This document shows, piece by piece, positions 17,656-25,658 of a stretch of DNA of 60,758 nt. The translations under genes were made by a program, and so were the position numbers. Below the pieces are notes generated by a model. That model saw only the letters and a program-made list of their open reading frames with translations, did no database searches and was not told where the DNA came from. The DNA comes from JAILLW01 sp045640525. GTDB lineage: Bacteria > Bacillota > Clostridia > Lachnospirales > Lachnospiraceae. Within the stretch, counting starts at the first letter, position 1; each line of letters begins with the position of its first letter. The DNA is taken from the NCBI GenBank assembly GCA_045640525.1, contig JAZUFE010000039.1, positions 1 through 60,758 on the forward strand. The letters are read 5' to 3'.

Positions 17656-18378
17656 ATGGAGTTTGATATTTTTGAGTATACAAGTCGTGCAGGTCGACAG
17701 ACTAACGAGGATAGTGTAGGTCACAGAATATTTGAAAACGAAGCGGTATTTACGGTAGCTGACGGATTGGGCGGACACAGCCTCGGGGAAGTGGCTTCTG
17801 CTACGGCTGTTGACACAGTACTGTCATGCTTTAATACTCCGATATCGGATTCGGGATTGCTGATAGAAAAGAGTATCCAAAAGGCCAACAATGCCATATT
17901 GGGCATTCAAAAAGAAAAAGGTCAGATTCTGAAGAGCACGCTTGCACTTTTGCTTATAACATCTTTTGACATATATTTTGCAAATGTCGGAGATTCGAGA
18001 GTGTATATGTTACGAAACGGCGAAATCATGGAATATACCGACGATCATTCCGTAGCCTATAAAAAGTATAAGGCCGGGGAAATTGCCCGTGAAGAAATAG
18101 GATTTGATGAAGATCAGTCGTCGCTTTTGCGGACACTTGGAAGCGAGGACAGATATGAACCTTCAATCCGCACTCTTAATCTGATTCCCCAAAAGGGTGA
18201 TGCCTTTTTGCTGTGTTCGGATGGATTTTGGGAATATGTGAAGGATTTGGAAATCGAAGTTGATTATGCCAAAGCAGGTGATGCCAAAGAGTGGGCATTG
18301 AATCTTCTTGCCAGGGCAATGGACCGAGTGGACGGCGATAATGACAATATTACCGTTCAGACAATAATTGTCAGGTAA
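17656..18378 (+). CDS. Second PP2C-family protein phosphatase
   Basis: 240 residues, close to the minimal PP2C length. Motifs: RQTNED at 14-19, ADGLGGHS at 35-42, NVGDSRVY, LCSDGFWEY and DNDNITV near the end. All metal-ligand Asp residues are present, so it should be active. It starts 3 bp after the protease-FHA gene and is certainly co-transcribed. Two phosphatases around one kinase is unusual; the two differ strongly, so they are not a recent duplication and may act on different substrates. Confidence 0.9.
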   Translation: MEFDIFEYTSRAGRQTNEDSVGHRIFENEAVFTVADGLGGHSLGEVASATAVDTVLSCFNTPISDSGLLIEKSIQKANNAILGIQKEKGQILKSTLALLLITSFDIYFANVGDSRVYMLRNGEIMEYTDDHSVAYKKYKAGEIAREEIGFDEDQSSLLRTLGSEDRYEPSIRTLNLIPQKGDAFLLCSDGFWEYVKDLEIEVDYAKAGDAKEWALNLLARAMDRVDGDNDNITVQTIIVR

Positions 18379-18425
18379 GGTTTATTGGTCGAATTGACCA
18401 CCAATATTGATAAAGGAGCTTTGCG

Positions 18426-19223
18426 ATGAGTGCAAGGAAAAAGAAGACAATCATAATAATTTCGGTAGTGGCTGTAATTATTGCAGCAGTTATAATCTGG
18501 TTTGAAATTCCCAGAATTGAGGTAAGAAGTTATATTAAAGATAATCTCCCGGAAGGTCATTATACCCTTTACCTTAATTACGGGGATTTTGTTACGTTCA
18601 ATTCCACGGATAATCAAGCAATTGACAGAATATGGCATGTCTATGATAAAGATAGAAATGTTCATTTTAATGTTGCTCAGGATAATCGGGAAGATGATAT
18701 CGAAACGGCACACAGCACCGGAAACAAGGAACATCATTTCAGAAACAATTATGCGATGAACTTTACCGGGCGATATTGGTCATCTTTGATTTATGATGAA
18801 GAAAACAAATATCAGACCAAGTTATCGGTTCAATTTGTTCCGAATGAAAATTCACGAAATCATGAGATTTTGGCGATGTCTGCATTGTATGGAGAATTTG
18901 CAAGCCGTGAGGAACTGGATGCACTGTTTGATGATTTGAATGTAGCTGCACAGTTCTTCGATAAGAAGAATGTTCCTCTTTCCTACGGCTTCTTTCAATT
19001 CCGCTATACCAATTATACACATTATAAAAATATAGATGAATATTCGTATCTTATGTACGGACGACTTGACGATGTTGAGACTGCGCGTACAGAGGCGTAT
19101 AATAAAATGATTGATATAGGTATGGAATATAATGATAAAGATATTCTGTCACAGTTTACTGAGCAGGAATTGAATGCATATGTTCCGTCAGAAGAAAGAA
19201 TAGGTAATATTTATGAAGAGTAA
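18426..19223 (+). CDS. Membrane-anchored extracytoplasmic protein of unknown function
   Basis: 265 residues. A basic N-terminus (MSARKKK) and one hydrophobic span (TIIIISVVAVIIAAVIIWF) should anchor it with the remaining ~235 residues outside. That part is rich in Tyr, Asn and Asp and shows no motif I know (YTLYLNYGDFVTF, YGFFQFRYTNYTHY). AAAGGAG lies before the ATG. The reading frame overlaps the next gene by 11 bp, so both are translated from one message, downstream of the PP2C by 47 bp. It may be a ligand, sensor partner or protease target within the cluster; this is inference from position. Confidence 0.6.
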   Translation: MSARKKKTIIIISVVAVIIAAVIIWFEIPRIEVRSYIKDNLPEGHYTLYLNYGDFVTFNSTDNQAIDRIWHVYDKDRNVHFNVAQDNREDDIETAHSTGNKEHHFRNNYAMNFTGRYWSSLIYDEENKYQTKLSVQFVPNENSRNHEILAMSALYGEFASREELDALFDDLNVAAQFFDKKNVPLSYGFFQFRYTNYTHYKNIDEYSYLMYGRLDDVETARTEAYNKMIDIGMEYNDKDILSQFTEQELNAYVPSEERIGNIYEE

Positions 19224-19530
19224 AATTCTGCTGATTTCCGCAATATATACTGTAGTTGCATGGATTGTTGCATTGCTTGTCAGATTTAACACAGGTGCAA
19301 GTGATACATATTCAACGATTATATTCGGAGTGTATCTTGCCGTGGTCATATTCGGAATATATGCAATGTATTTGGCAGTTGTTATTTCAAGCATTGTTGC
19401 GATTGCTAAATCCGGTAAAACGAACGCAGATAAAACGGTTACCAAGTCTTGTATTATTAATGCAATTATTTCATTGGCGTTAATCAGTACAGTGTTTATT
19501 ACATATCTGATAGTGGATTTTCATTTCTAA
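19213..19530 (+). CDS. Small three-span membrane protein
   Basis: 105 residues with three hydrophobic segments (about 5-22, 31-58 and 78-103) separated by short charged loops. Its ATG overlaps the end of the preceding gene by 11 bp, implying translational coupling. No family is recognised. It is the last gene of the closely packed phosphorylation cluster and could help place the kinase or protease in the membrane, but nothing in the sequence shows that. Confidence 0.6.
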   Translation: MKSKILLISAIYTVVAWIVALLVRFNTGASDTYSTIIFGVYLAVVIFGIYAMYLAVVISSIVAIAKSGKTNADKTVTKSCIINAIISLALISTVFITYLIVDFHF

Positions 19531-19595
19531 TCGTTGGGGTTGCGGTTAACAGCTTCGCAAAAATAATAGAATATTCATCATAGCGGGGGTGCAAA

Positions 19596-20903
19596 GTGAA
19601 GAATATTAATTTGAACATTAGCGCAGTTCGCAGAATTGTGATAGGTGTATTCTGCGCTTTTATCGGTATAAGTGTAGCTATAGTAATGCTCAACCTGTAT
19701 GAGCCGGAACAAAATACGTTGCGTGCTTTGAGCAGTGTGTGCATGGATGTTATCTGCATGATTATCCTGTTCATTTTGATACTGAGTTTTGCATTTGATA
19801 ATTATGAATCCAATCGTACCACCAAGCTGTTTGCGGGGCTGCTCGTAGCCACGCTTTGGGCATTGTATTTGGATTTTTTGAACTGGGCCTTCGACGGTTC
19901 TTTGGAACTTGGACAGATGACGTTTTGGTATACTGTCGGCTCTTTGTGTATGGGGTCTATTCTGGCCTGCATTTTCTCACTTTATCTTTACAGATATATG
20001 GAAGAGACACATGACCTTGGCAAGATGCGGACAAGTGCTATTGTCTGCGCGATAATGAACCTGATCTCTTTCGTATTGACCTTTGTTTTGGCACTTACCG
20101 GGACAGCATTTAAATTTGTTGACGGACACTACGAAATCGGTGCACTTTATGATGTGGTTACGGTTATTCCGGTGCTGTGTATGCTGTATTTGACGGGCTA
20201 TGTGATTCGATACGTTAAGACTATCGGGCTTCATGATGTGTTTGCTGCCATAGGTTACATTATCCTTATGGTGGCGGGAGCTTTGTTCGAGGCAGAACAT
20301 GGTGTCGGAACTACTTATGTTGCAGTGGCGATTGCGGATGTCTTTATCTTTGTGATGCTGCAGAACGGAATTATTGCCCAAGAGAAGCGCAATGTTCAGG
20401 AATTAATGAAAATATCCAATACGGATGAATTGACGGGCTTCTATAACAGACATGCATATGAAGACGATATAACCCAAATTGATACGGAAGAATTGAATGA
20501 CGATTTCGTTTATGTTTCGGTAGATGTGAATTCACTCAAGAAGATAAATGATTCATTGGGACATAATGTGGGTGACGAATTGTTAATCGGAGCTGCCGAT
20601 TGTCTTGCTAAATGCTTCGGACCGTACGGCAAACTCTATCGTATAGGCGGCGATGAATTTGTTGCCATTATTAATGCGAGTGAAGAGCAATTGGATGCAA
20701 TTAAGACAGATATAGAGAAACTTACCCAAAACTGGGAAGGCAAACTTGTAAGTGATTTAACGATTTCGTGCGGATATGTTACGAAAAAGGAAGCGTCGAA
20801 TATGACAATACAGCAAATAGCTATATTGGCTGACCGCAGAATGTATGAAGCCAAGGCAGATTACTACCGTCGCGCGGGTATCGAACGACGTAAAAACCCT
20901 TAA
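19596..20903 (+). CDS. Membrane diguanylate cyclase (GGDEF)
   Basis: 435 residues starting at GTG 19596 with GCGGGGG upstream. The first ~260 residues hold about eight hydrophobic spans. A short linker leads to a GGDEF domain: DELTGFYNRHAYE, VDVNSLKKINDSLGHNVGDELL, and YRIGGDEFVA with GGDEF at about 351-355. Active-site residues are intact, so it should make cyclic di-GMP from two GTP. No clear RxxD inhibitory site is seen. It lies 66 bp after the phosphorylation cluster with its own ribosome binding site and may be part of, or just follow, that transcript. Confidence 0.88.
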   Translation: MKNINLNISAVRRIVIGVFCAFIGISVAIVMLNLYEPEQNTLRALSSVCMDVICMIILFILILSFAFDNYESNRTTKLFAGLLVATLWALYLDFLNWAFDGSLELGQMTFWYTVGSLCMGSILACIFSLYLYRYMEETHDLGKMRTSAIVCAIMNLISFVLTFVLALTGTAFKFVDGHYEIGALYDVVTVIPVLCMLYLTGYVIRYVKTIGLHDVFAAIGYIILMVAGALFEAEHGVGTTYVAVAIADVFIFVMLQNGIIAQEKRNVQELMKISNTDELTGFYNRHAYEDDITQIDTEELNDDFVYVSVDVNSLKKINDSLGHNVGDELLIGAADCLAKCFGPYGKLYRIGGDEFVAIINASEEQLDAIKTDIEKLTQNWEGKLVSDLTISCGYVTKKEASNMTIQQIAILADRRMYEAKADYYRRAGIERRKNP

Positions 20904-20997
20904 CTAACCTATATTTTTGTGCTAAAATATATTAGTTACAGAGGTCGTGAAATTCGAATTCTGTGCATAAATTTATGTTTTGAAAGGACGTATTCAG

Positions 20998-22110
20998 ATG
21001 ACTAAAATTGACATATATTCAGGCTTTTTGGGAGCCGGAAAAACAACACTTATCAAGAAGCTTTTGAAGGAAGCGCTGTCGGGTGAGCAGGTTGTTCTTA
21101 TTGAGAATGAGTTCGGCGAAATCGGAATCGACGGTGGATTTTTGAAAGAGGCCGGAATTGAGATTAAAGAGATGAATTCGGGATGTATCTGTTGCTCTTT
21201 GGTAGGCGATTTCGGAACATCTTTGAAGGAAGTAATGAAAACATATCATCCGGACAGAATATTGATTGAACCTTCCGGAGTAGGAAAATTGAGTGATGTA
21301 ATGAAGGCAGTTAAGGATGTAATCGATGGAGAAGAGGTATACCTTAATTCAGCGGTTGCCGTTGTTGATGCATCCAAGGCCAAACTTTACATTAAGAATT
21401 TCGGCGAATTCTTCATCAATCAGATTGAGCATGCCGGAACGATAGTGCTGAGCCGTACCCAGAATCTTTCTAAGGAGAAATTGGATAAAGCAATCGAAAT
21501 GATACGTGAGCACAATGCCAAAGCCACGATAGTGACAACTGAGTGGGACGAACTTGACGGTGCGGATATTCTCTCAACCATAGAAGGAGCCAAGGATCTT
21601 GAAAAGGAATTGATGGCTGAGTTGGAGCATGATGAGGAAGAACATGAGCATCACCATCATCACCACGATGATGAGGAAGAGCATGAGCATCACCATCATC
21701 ACCACGATGACGAGGAAGAGCATGAGCATCACCATCATCACCACGATGACGAAGACGAACATGAGCATCATCACGATCATGGTGAAGGCTGTACCTGCGG
21801 CTGTCATGACCATGATCATCACCATCACCATGCGGATGAAGTATTTACAAGTTGGGGACTTGAAACTCCGGATTCTTATTCGAAGGAAGAAATCAAAGGC
21901 ATTCTTGAGGCACTTGAGAATGAAAAAGAGTGCGGATTTGTTCTTCGTGCCAAAGGAATGGTACCCAATACCGAAGGCGGATGGATATACTTTGATTATG
22001 TGCCGGGCGAATCAAATATTCGTGACGGTAAACCGGATGTTACGGGTAAGTTCTGTGTAATCGGTTCGAAGATTAATGAAGATAATATAAGCAAATTGTT
22101 TGAGAAATAA
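20998..22110 (+). CDS. G3E-family (CobW/YjiA/ZNG1-like) metallochaperone GTPase with His-rich repeat
   Basis: 370 residues from the ATG at 20998 (AAGGA upstream; an in-frame TTG at 20980 is less likely). GAGKTT at 12-17 is the P-loop, CICC at 63-66 the conserved metal-binding CxCC of COG0523 proteins, and LSRTQNL the guanine-recognition region. Residues ~210-285 carry three exact 13-residue His/Glu/Asp repeats plus a degenerate one and CTCGCHDHDHHHHH, a strong metal-binding stretch. A CobW_C-like domain ends the protein. It likely hands zinc (or another divalent metal) to target proteins, probably under low metal. It overlaps functionally with the adjacent 22137 gene. Confidence 0.9.
   Translation: MTKIDIYSGFLGAGKTTLIKKLLKEALSGEQVVLIENEFGEIGIDGGFLKEAGIEIKEMNSGCICCSLVGDFGTSLKEVMKTYHPDRILIEPSGVGKLSDVMKAVKDVIDGEEVYLNSAVAVVDASKAKLYIKNFGEFFINQIEHAGTIVLSRTQNLSKEKLDKAIEMIREHNAKATIVTTEWDELDGADILSTIEGAKDLEKELMAELEHDEEEHEHHHHHHDDEEEHEHHHHHHDDEEEHEHHHHHHDDEDEHEHHHDHGEGCTCGCHDHDHHHHHADEVFTSWGLETPDSYSKEEIKGILEALENEKECGFVLRAKGMVPNTEGGWIYFDYVPGESNIRDGKPDVTGKFCVIGSKINEDNISKLFEK
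21634..21789 (+). repeat. 39-bp tandem repeat encoding the His-rich metal-binding region
   Basis: Three nearly identical 39-bp units and one diverged unit encode EEEHEHHHHHHDD blocks. DNA identity is higher than codon choice would require, so the tract probably expands and contracts by slippage or recombination. Confidence 0.85.
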
Positions 22111-22136
22111 GTATGTTTGGAAAACGAGGAAATATT

Positions 22137-23069
22137 ATGAAACCGGTATTTATCATTAACGGTTTTTTGGAAAGCGGAAAATCAGAATTTATTAACTATA
22201 CTCTTGCTCAACCGTATTTTAAGACGAAGGGCAGAACACTGCTTATTCTGTGTGAGGAGGGTGAGGTTGAGTACGATCCCAATTTGTTGGTTAAGACGGC
22301 TACGGATTTGGTTCTGCTGGATGATATCGAGGATTTTAATGCCGATAAGCTGATGAGTCTTGAAAACACATATAAGCCGGAAAGAATCATCATTGAATGG
22401 AACGGCATGTGGGACTTCAGGCAGATGAAGCTTCCGAATCTGTGGAAAGTAGAACAACAGATAACCACTATTGATGCATCAACGTTTGTTACATATTATT
22501 CCAACATGAGGTCACTTTTGGCCGAAATGATCAGGAAATCGGAAATGATAATTTTCAACCGATGCGATAATGTGATAGATGATTTGCCGACATATAAGAG
22601 AAATATTAAGGCTGTTAATCAAGCCGCAGATATTATATTTGAAGGCGCAGACGGCGAGATAACAACAATATTCGAGGATGATCTGCCGTTTGACTTACAG
22701 GCACCTGTCATCGAACTTGATAATAACGGATATGGCATTTGGTATATAGACAGTCTTGATAATCTTGAAAGATATATCGGTAAGACGATTAAGTTTACGG
22801 CAATGGTTTTGATTCCAAAGGAATTTCCCAAAGGTTACTTTATTCCGGGAAGAATGGCCATGACATGCTGCGCGGAAGATATGGCATTTATCGGATTTGC
22901 CTGTGAGTGGGCTGATACGGATAAACTGCGTGATAAGCAATGGGTGAGTGTAACAGCTAAAGTTGCCAAAGAATACTTTGTAGATTATGAAGGAGAGGGT
23001 CCGGTTCTTAAGGCAATTTCGGTAGAAAGCACTTCGAAACCATCCGAAGAGGTTATTAGTTTTAGCTAG
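22137..23069 (+). CDS. G3E-like P-loop protein with DUF1980-like C-terminal domain
   Basis: 310 residues from the ATG at 22137 (CGAGGA upstream; an earlier ATG at 22113 is possible). FLESGKSEF at about 10-18 is a P-loop related to that of G3E GTPases, and FNRCD at the TRxD-like position supports this. The CxCC metal motif is absent. From about residue 205 the sequence (YIGKTIKFTAMVLIPKEF, GRMAMTCCAEDMAFIGFACEW) resembles the C-terminal domain of the DUF1980/TIGR03943 (YcgQ-like) family, usually paired with permeases. It sits 26 bp behind the metallochaperone and likely forms a functional pair with it in metal handling. Confidence 0.72.
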   Translation: MKPVFIINGFLESGKSEFINYTLAQPYFKTKGRTLLILCEEGEVEYDPNLLVKTATDLVLLDDIEDFNADKLMSLENTYKPERIIIEWNGMWDFRQMKLPNLWKVEQQITTIDASTFVTYYSNMRSLLAEMIRKSEMIIFNRCDNVIDDLPTYKRNIKAVNQAADIIFEGADGEITTIFEDDLPFDLQAPVIELDNNGYGIWYIDSLDNLERYIGKTIKFTAMVLIPKEFPKGYFIPGRMAMTCCAEDMAFIGFACEWADTDKLRDKQWVSVTAKVAKEYFVDYEGEGPVLKAISVESTSKPSEEVISFS

Positions 23070-23085
23070 AATCAGGGGGATATCT

Positions 23086-24756
23086 ATGCGAAATAACTTT
23101 TTAAAGAGGAAAATACACACCAAAATAGGTATGATTTTATGTCCTGTGGCTCTTTTGCTGACCGGAATGATAGCTGTCATAATGACAATTACCGGTAATT
23201 ACGAAGAGTCCAGGATTTTTTTGACTAAAAAGGCTGTACAATCCACGGATTGGAGAATAGAAGGTGAGCCGATGAATTCAGACGGCAGCCGTAACCGGAT
23301 ACATGTTGAAGCCGGAGTGCCGATTCATATTATCGGACGGGTTCCGGAAAATGTTAATGATGAGTGGGGCGCCATGCTCAATTCGGATTATTGTGCGGTT
23401 CAGGTATATGTTGAATCCGAACAGGTTTATTCGTTCGGAACAGAGCAACCTTTGTCATTTGGACGGTTATTGGGTGATATCAGATTGGTTGTTCCTCTGA
23501 ACAGTTCTCATGCGGGTAAAATAATGAGAATAATCATGACACCGTATTATACCTCAGGGATGGATGTAAGACCGCCGAGATTTGAAGTTATACCTACACT
23601 TTATAATATTGTTCTTGTGGAGAACACGCCGCAGCTATTGTTTGTGGCAATCATGTTTGTATTGCAGCTTGTATGTATAGTATTCCTTATTTTCCAAAAG
23701 AAGGCTAAATCGGATGTGAATCATGATTCCGTGTATTATTTCATACTGTTCCTTACAGGCTCGATAACCTGGACATTGTGCGGATTTGATTTGCTGCAAT
23801 TCGTTACGAACAGTTATGCAAGTGTTGCGTATGCATATTTCATGTCGATACCTATTATGAGTGTTGCATTCTCAGGATTTTGTTCTACTTTCCTTTCATC
23901 CGGAAGGCACGCATTCAGGATGCTTTGGAGTTATGGGTGGCTGATACCAATAATTTCATCCTTGTGCTATGTTTTCGGAGTTTGCGATCCGGTACATATA
24001 ATATGGCTTACTCATATTCATTTGGCACTTAACTTTATATTGGCATTGGTATATGCAATTAAGGACGGCAGATTTAACAAGCGTCTGTATTTGATTGTGG
24101 CAGCCATGGGAACTATGGGGTTATGTGTTTTAATTGGATTTGTTACCAAGCTGCTCTATACATTGGAACGTTACAGTGCATTCTTCTTTGGATTGGGAGT
24201 TTCAGTGTTCTTGATTATACTGTCGGTACTGCTTATTGAGAATCAGTTCGGAAGACTTGAAGAGAGAAAGTATCTTGAAATATATAAGAATCTTACATCC
24301 ATTGATGTTATGACCAATATGCGTAACAGAATGGCATTTACCACGGATTATACTTCTGTTACCAAAGAGGATTTCGGAGAAAAATATTTGACGTTGTTCG
24401 TGTTCAAATTGATGCATTTGCGTGATCTTAACGCAAGTGAAGGTCAACAGGCGGGCGATATGTTGATAATAGGTTTGGGAGAATGCATAAGCAGAATATT
24501 TAAGGCTTACGGTGAATGCTACAGAATAGGAAGTGATGAATTTGCTGTGTACATGAAAGGAAAGGAAGGACAGCAGGTTGGACTTTTGAGAGATTTTGAT
24601 GAGAGTATAGTTCATTATAACGGTACTCACAAACTTCCCATTTCGGTTGCATACGGTTTTGAATCCGGTGAATATGAGCAATCCGATGAATGTATGAAAG
24701 TCTTGTGGAATGGTGCATATCAAAAGCTGCGTCAAATGGAAGATAATATAATGTGA
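23086..24756 (+). CDS. 7TM receptor-like protein with degenerate GGDEF domain
   Basis: 556 residues: an N-terminal span (~13-33), an extracytoplasmic domain (~40-180), seven or so spans (~185-385) and a GGDEF-like domain (~400-556). This resembles 7TMR-DISM receptors. The signature reads GSDEF (about 482-486), and the metal-binding DxN region is changed to FKLMHLRDLNASEG, so cyclase activity is doubtful; cyclic di-GMP or GTP binding, or signalling by interaction, is more likely. It follows the G3E pair by 16 bp and probably shares its transcript. A strong hairpin follows the stop. Confidence 0.75.
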   Translation: MRNNFLKRKIHTKIGMILCPVALLLTGMIAVIMTITGNYEESRIFLTKKAVQSTDWRIEGEPMNSDGSRNRIHVEAGVPIHIIGRVPENVNDEWGAMLNSDYCAVQVYVESEQVYSFGTEQPLSFGRLLGDIRLVVPLNSSHAGKIMRIIMTPYYTSGMDVRPPRFEVIPTLYNIVLVENTPQLLFVAIMFVLQLVCIVFLIFQKKAKSDVNHDSVYYFILFLTGSITWTLCGFDLLQFVTNSYASVAYAYFMSIPIMSVAFSGFCSTFLSSGRHAFRMLWSYGWLIPIISSLCYVFGVCDPVHIIWLTHIHLALNFILALVYAIKDGRFNKRLYLIVAAMGTMGLCVLIGFVTKLLYTLERYSAFFFGLGVSVFLIILSVLLIENQFGRLEERKYLEIYKNLTSIDVMTNMRNRMAFTTDYTSVTKEDFGEKYLTLFVFKLMHLRDLNASEGQQAGDMLIIGLGECISRIFKAYGECYRIGSDEFAVYMKGKEGQQVGLLRDFDESIVHYNGTHKLPISVAYGFESGEYEQSDECMKVLWNGAYQKLRQMEDNIM

Positions 24757-24788
24757 CTTATATCGAACATCAAATATATGATATCAAA

Positions 24789-24816
24789 AAGGTCCCGGCC
24801 ATATGGTCGGGACCTT
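24789..24816. terminator. Bidirectional intrinsic terminator
   Basis: AAGGTCCCG at 24789-24797 pairs with CGGGACCTT at 24808-24816, extended by further partial pairing toward the loop. A-rich sequence precedes it and T-rich sequence follows, so it can end both the plus-strand receptor gene and the minus-strand lipoprotein gene that converge here. Confidence 0.75.
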
Positions 24817-24838
24817 GAATTTACTGTTTATACTTTAA

Positions 24839-25567
24839 TTATTTAACAGTAACCTTTGTGATATGAGGGTTAGCACCTTCATACCAGTAGAGGAAACCTT
24901 CACAATCAATCTTATCACCTACGTTTAATGCTTCAACAGCCTTGTAAACGTCGGTATCCTGACCTGTAAGGTAAGACTCAACAGTGAATGAAAGAGTTGT
25001 TCCGTTAGCTTCTACATCAAAGTAGAGGTCTGAACCGGGTTCGCCGGAACCGTCATGATTGTACTGGAAAGGAACATCGTTACCGTCAACATCCTTTCTT
25101 GCTACAACTGTCAAATCCTTGAATGAAACGAACTTGTTCTGATCTTTGATGAGTTCATCAGTACCCAACTTAGCTGTTACATCTACAGGAGTTGCTACAT
25201 AATTACCTTCTTCAACTTCGAATGTTGCATCTGTAATCTCAACTTCGCCTGACCACTCTGACTTGAAACCTGTTACTTTAATCTTTGTTCCGGGAACAAG
25301 CTTGTCATAATCTTCCTGTGACATAGGCATATTGTAGATGAAGTAACCGCCTTCACCATCCTGTGAATAGATAGTAGCCTGATTCTCCCACCATCCTTGC
25401 TTAGCCTGGACATATGTTTCAACTGTAACTTCGCTGTCAAGTGCTGCAGCATCATACTCGGCATATGTCATAACGCCTTCGCTCTTCTTGTTGATATCGC
25501 CGTTGCCACAAGCTGTCAAGCCAAGGACCATAGCAGCAACAAGACCTAATGCTAATGCTTTTTTCAT
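24839..25567 (-). CDS. OB-fold-like lipoprotein
   Basis: 242 residues with signal peptide and lipobox (GLTACGNG, Cys at 20). The mature chain has two related beta-rich blocks: one near residues 45-120 (ALDSEVTVETYVQAKQGWW, GTKIKVTGFKSEWSGEVEI) and another near 140-240 (ALNVGDKIDCEGFLYWYEG, PHITKVTVK). Both look like OB-fold strands of the tRNA_anti/YhcR-type. GGAGGAGAA is 3-6 nt from the ATG. It has its own promoter at 25630-25658, so expression is separate from the ABC importer upstream. A role in nucleic-acid or nucleotide binding at the surface is possible but unproven. Confidence 0.65.
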   Translation of the reverse strand: MKKALALGLVAAMVLGLTACGNGDINKKSEGVMTYAEYDAAALDSEVTVETYVQAKQGWWENQATIYSQDGEGGYFIYNMPMSQEDYDKLVPGTKIKVTGFKSEWSGEVEITDATFEVEEGNYVATPVDVTAKLGTDELIKDQNKFVSFKDLTVVARKDVDGNDVPFQYNHDGSGEPGSDLYFDVEANGTTLSFTVESYLTGQDTDVYKAVEALNVGDKIDCEGFLYWYEGANPHITKVTVK

Positions 25568-25629
25568 AACTTCTCCTCCTTATTATGAATATGAAAACCA
25601 CATGATGAGCATTGACTCACCAAAGATGG

Positions 25630-25658
25630 ATTATACAATATTGCATTCAATAAATCAA
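25630..25658 (-). promoter_or_regulatory. Sigma-A promoter for the OB-fold lipoprotein
   Basis: On the minus strand TTGATT (25658-25653) and TATAAT (25635-25630) are separated by exactly 17 bp. It overlaps the end of the solute-binding-protein gene and lies 62 bp before the lipoprotein start. Confidence 0.65.

Noticed and set aside
20940..20997. Zur-type operator before the metallochaperone
   Set aside because: A 10-bp palindrome (AATTCGAATT) is present, but it does not match the Zur consensus I know; noted only as a thing to test.
21574..22060. Met/Val/Ile-rich open frames on both strands over the His-rich repeat
   Set aside because: Other-frame shadows of the CAT/CAC repeat inside the clear G3E gene.
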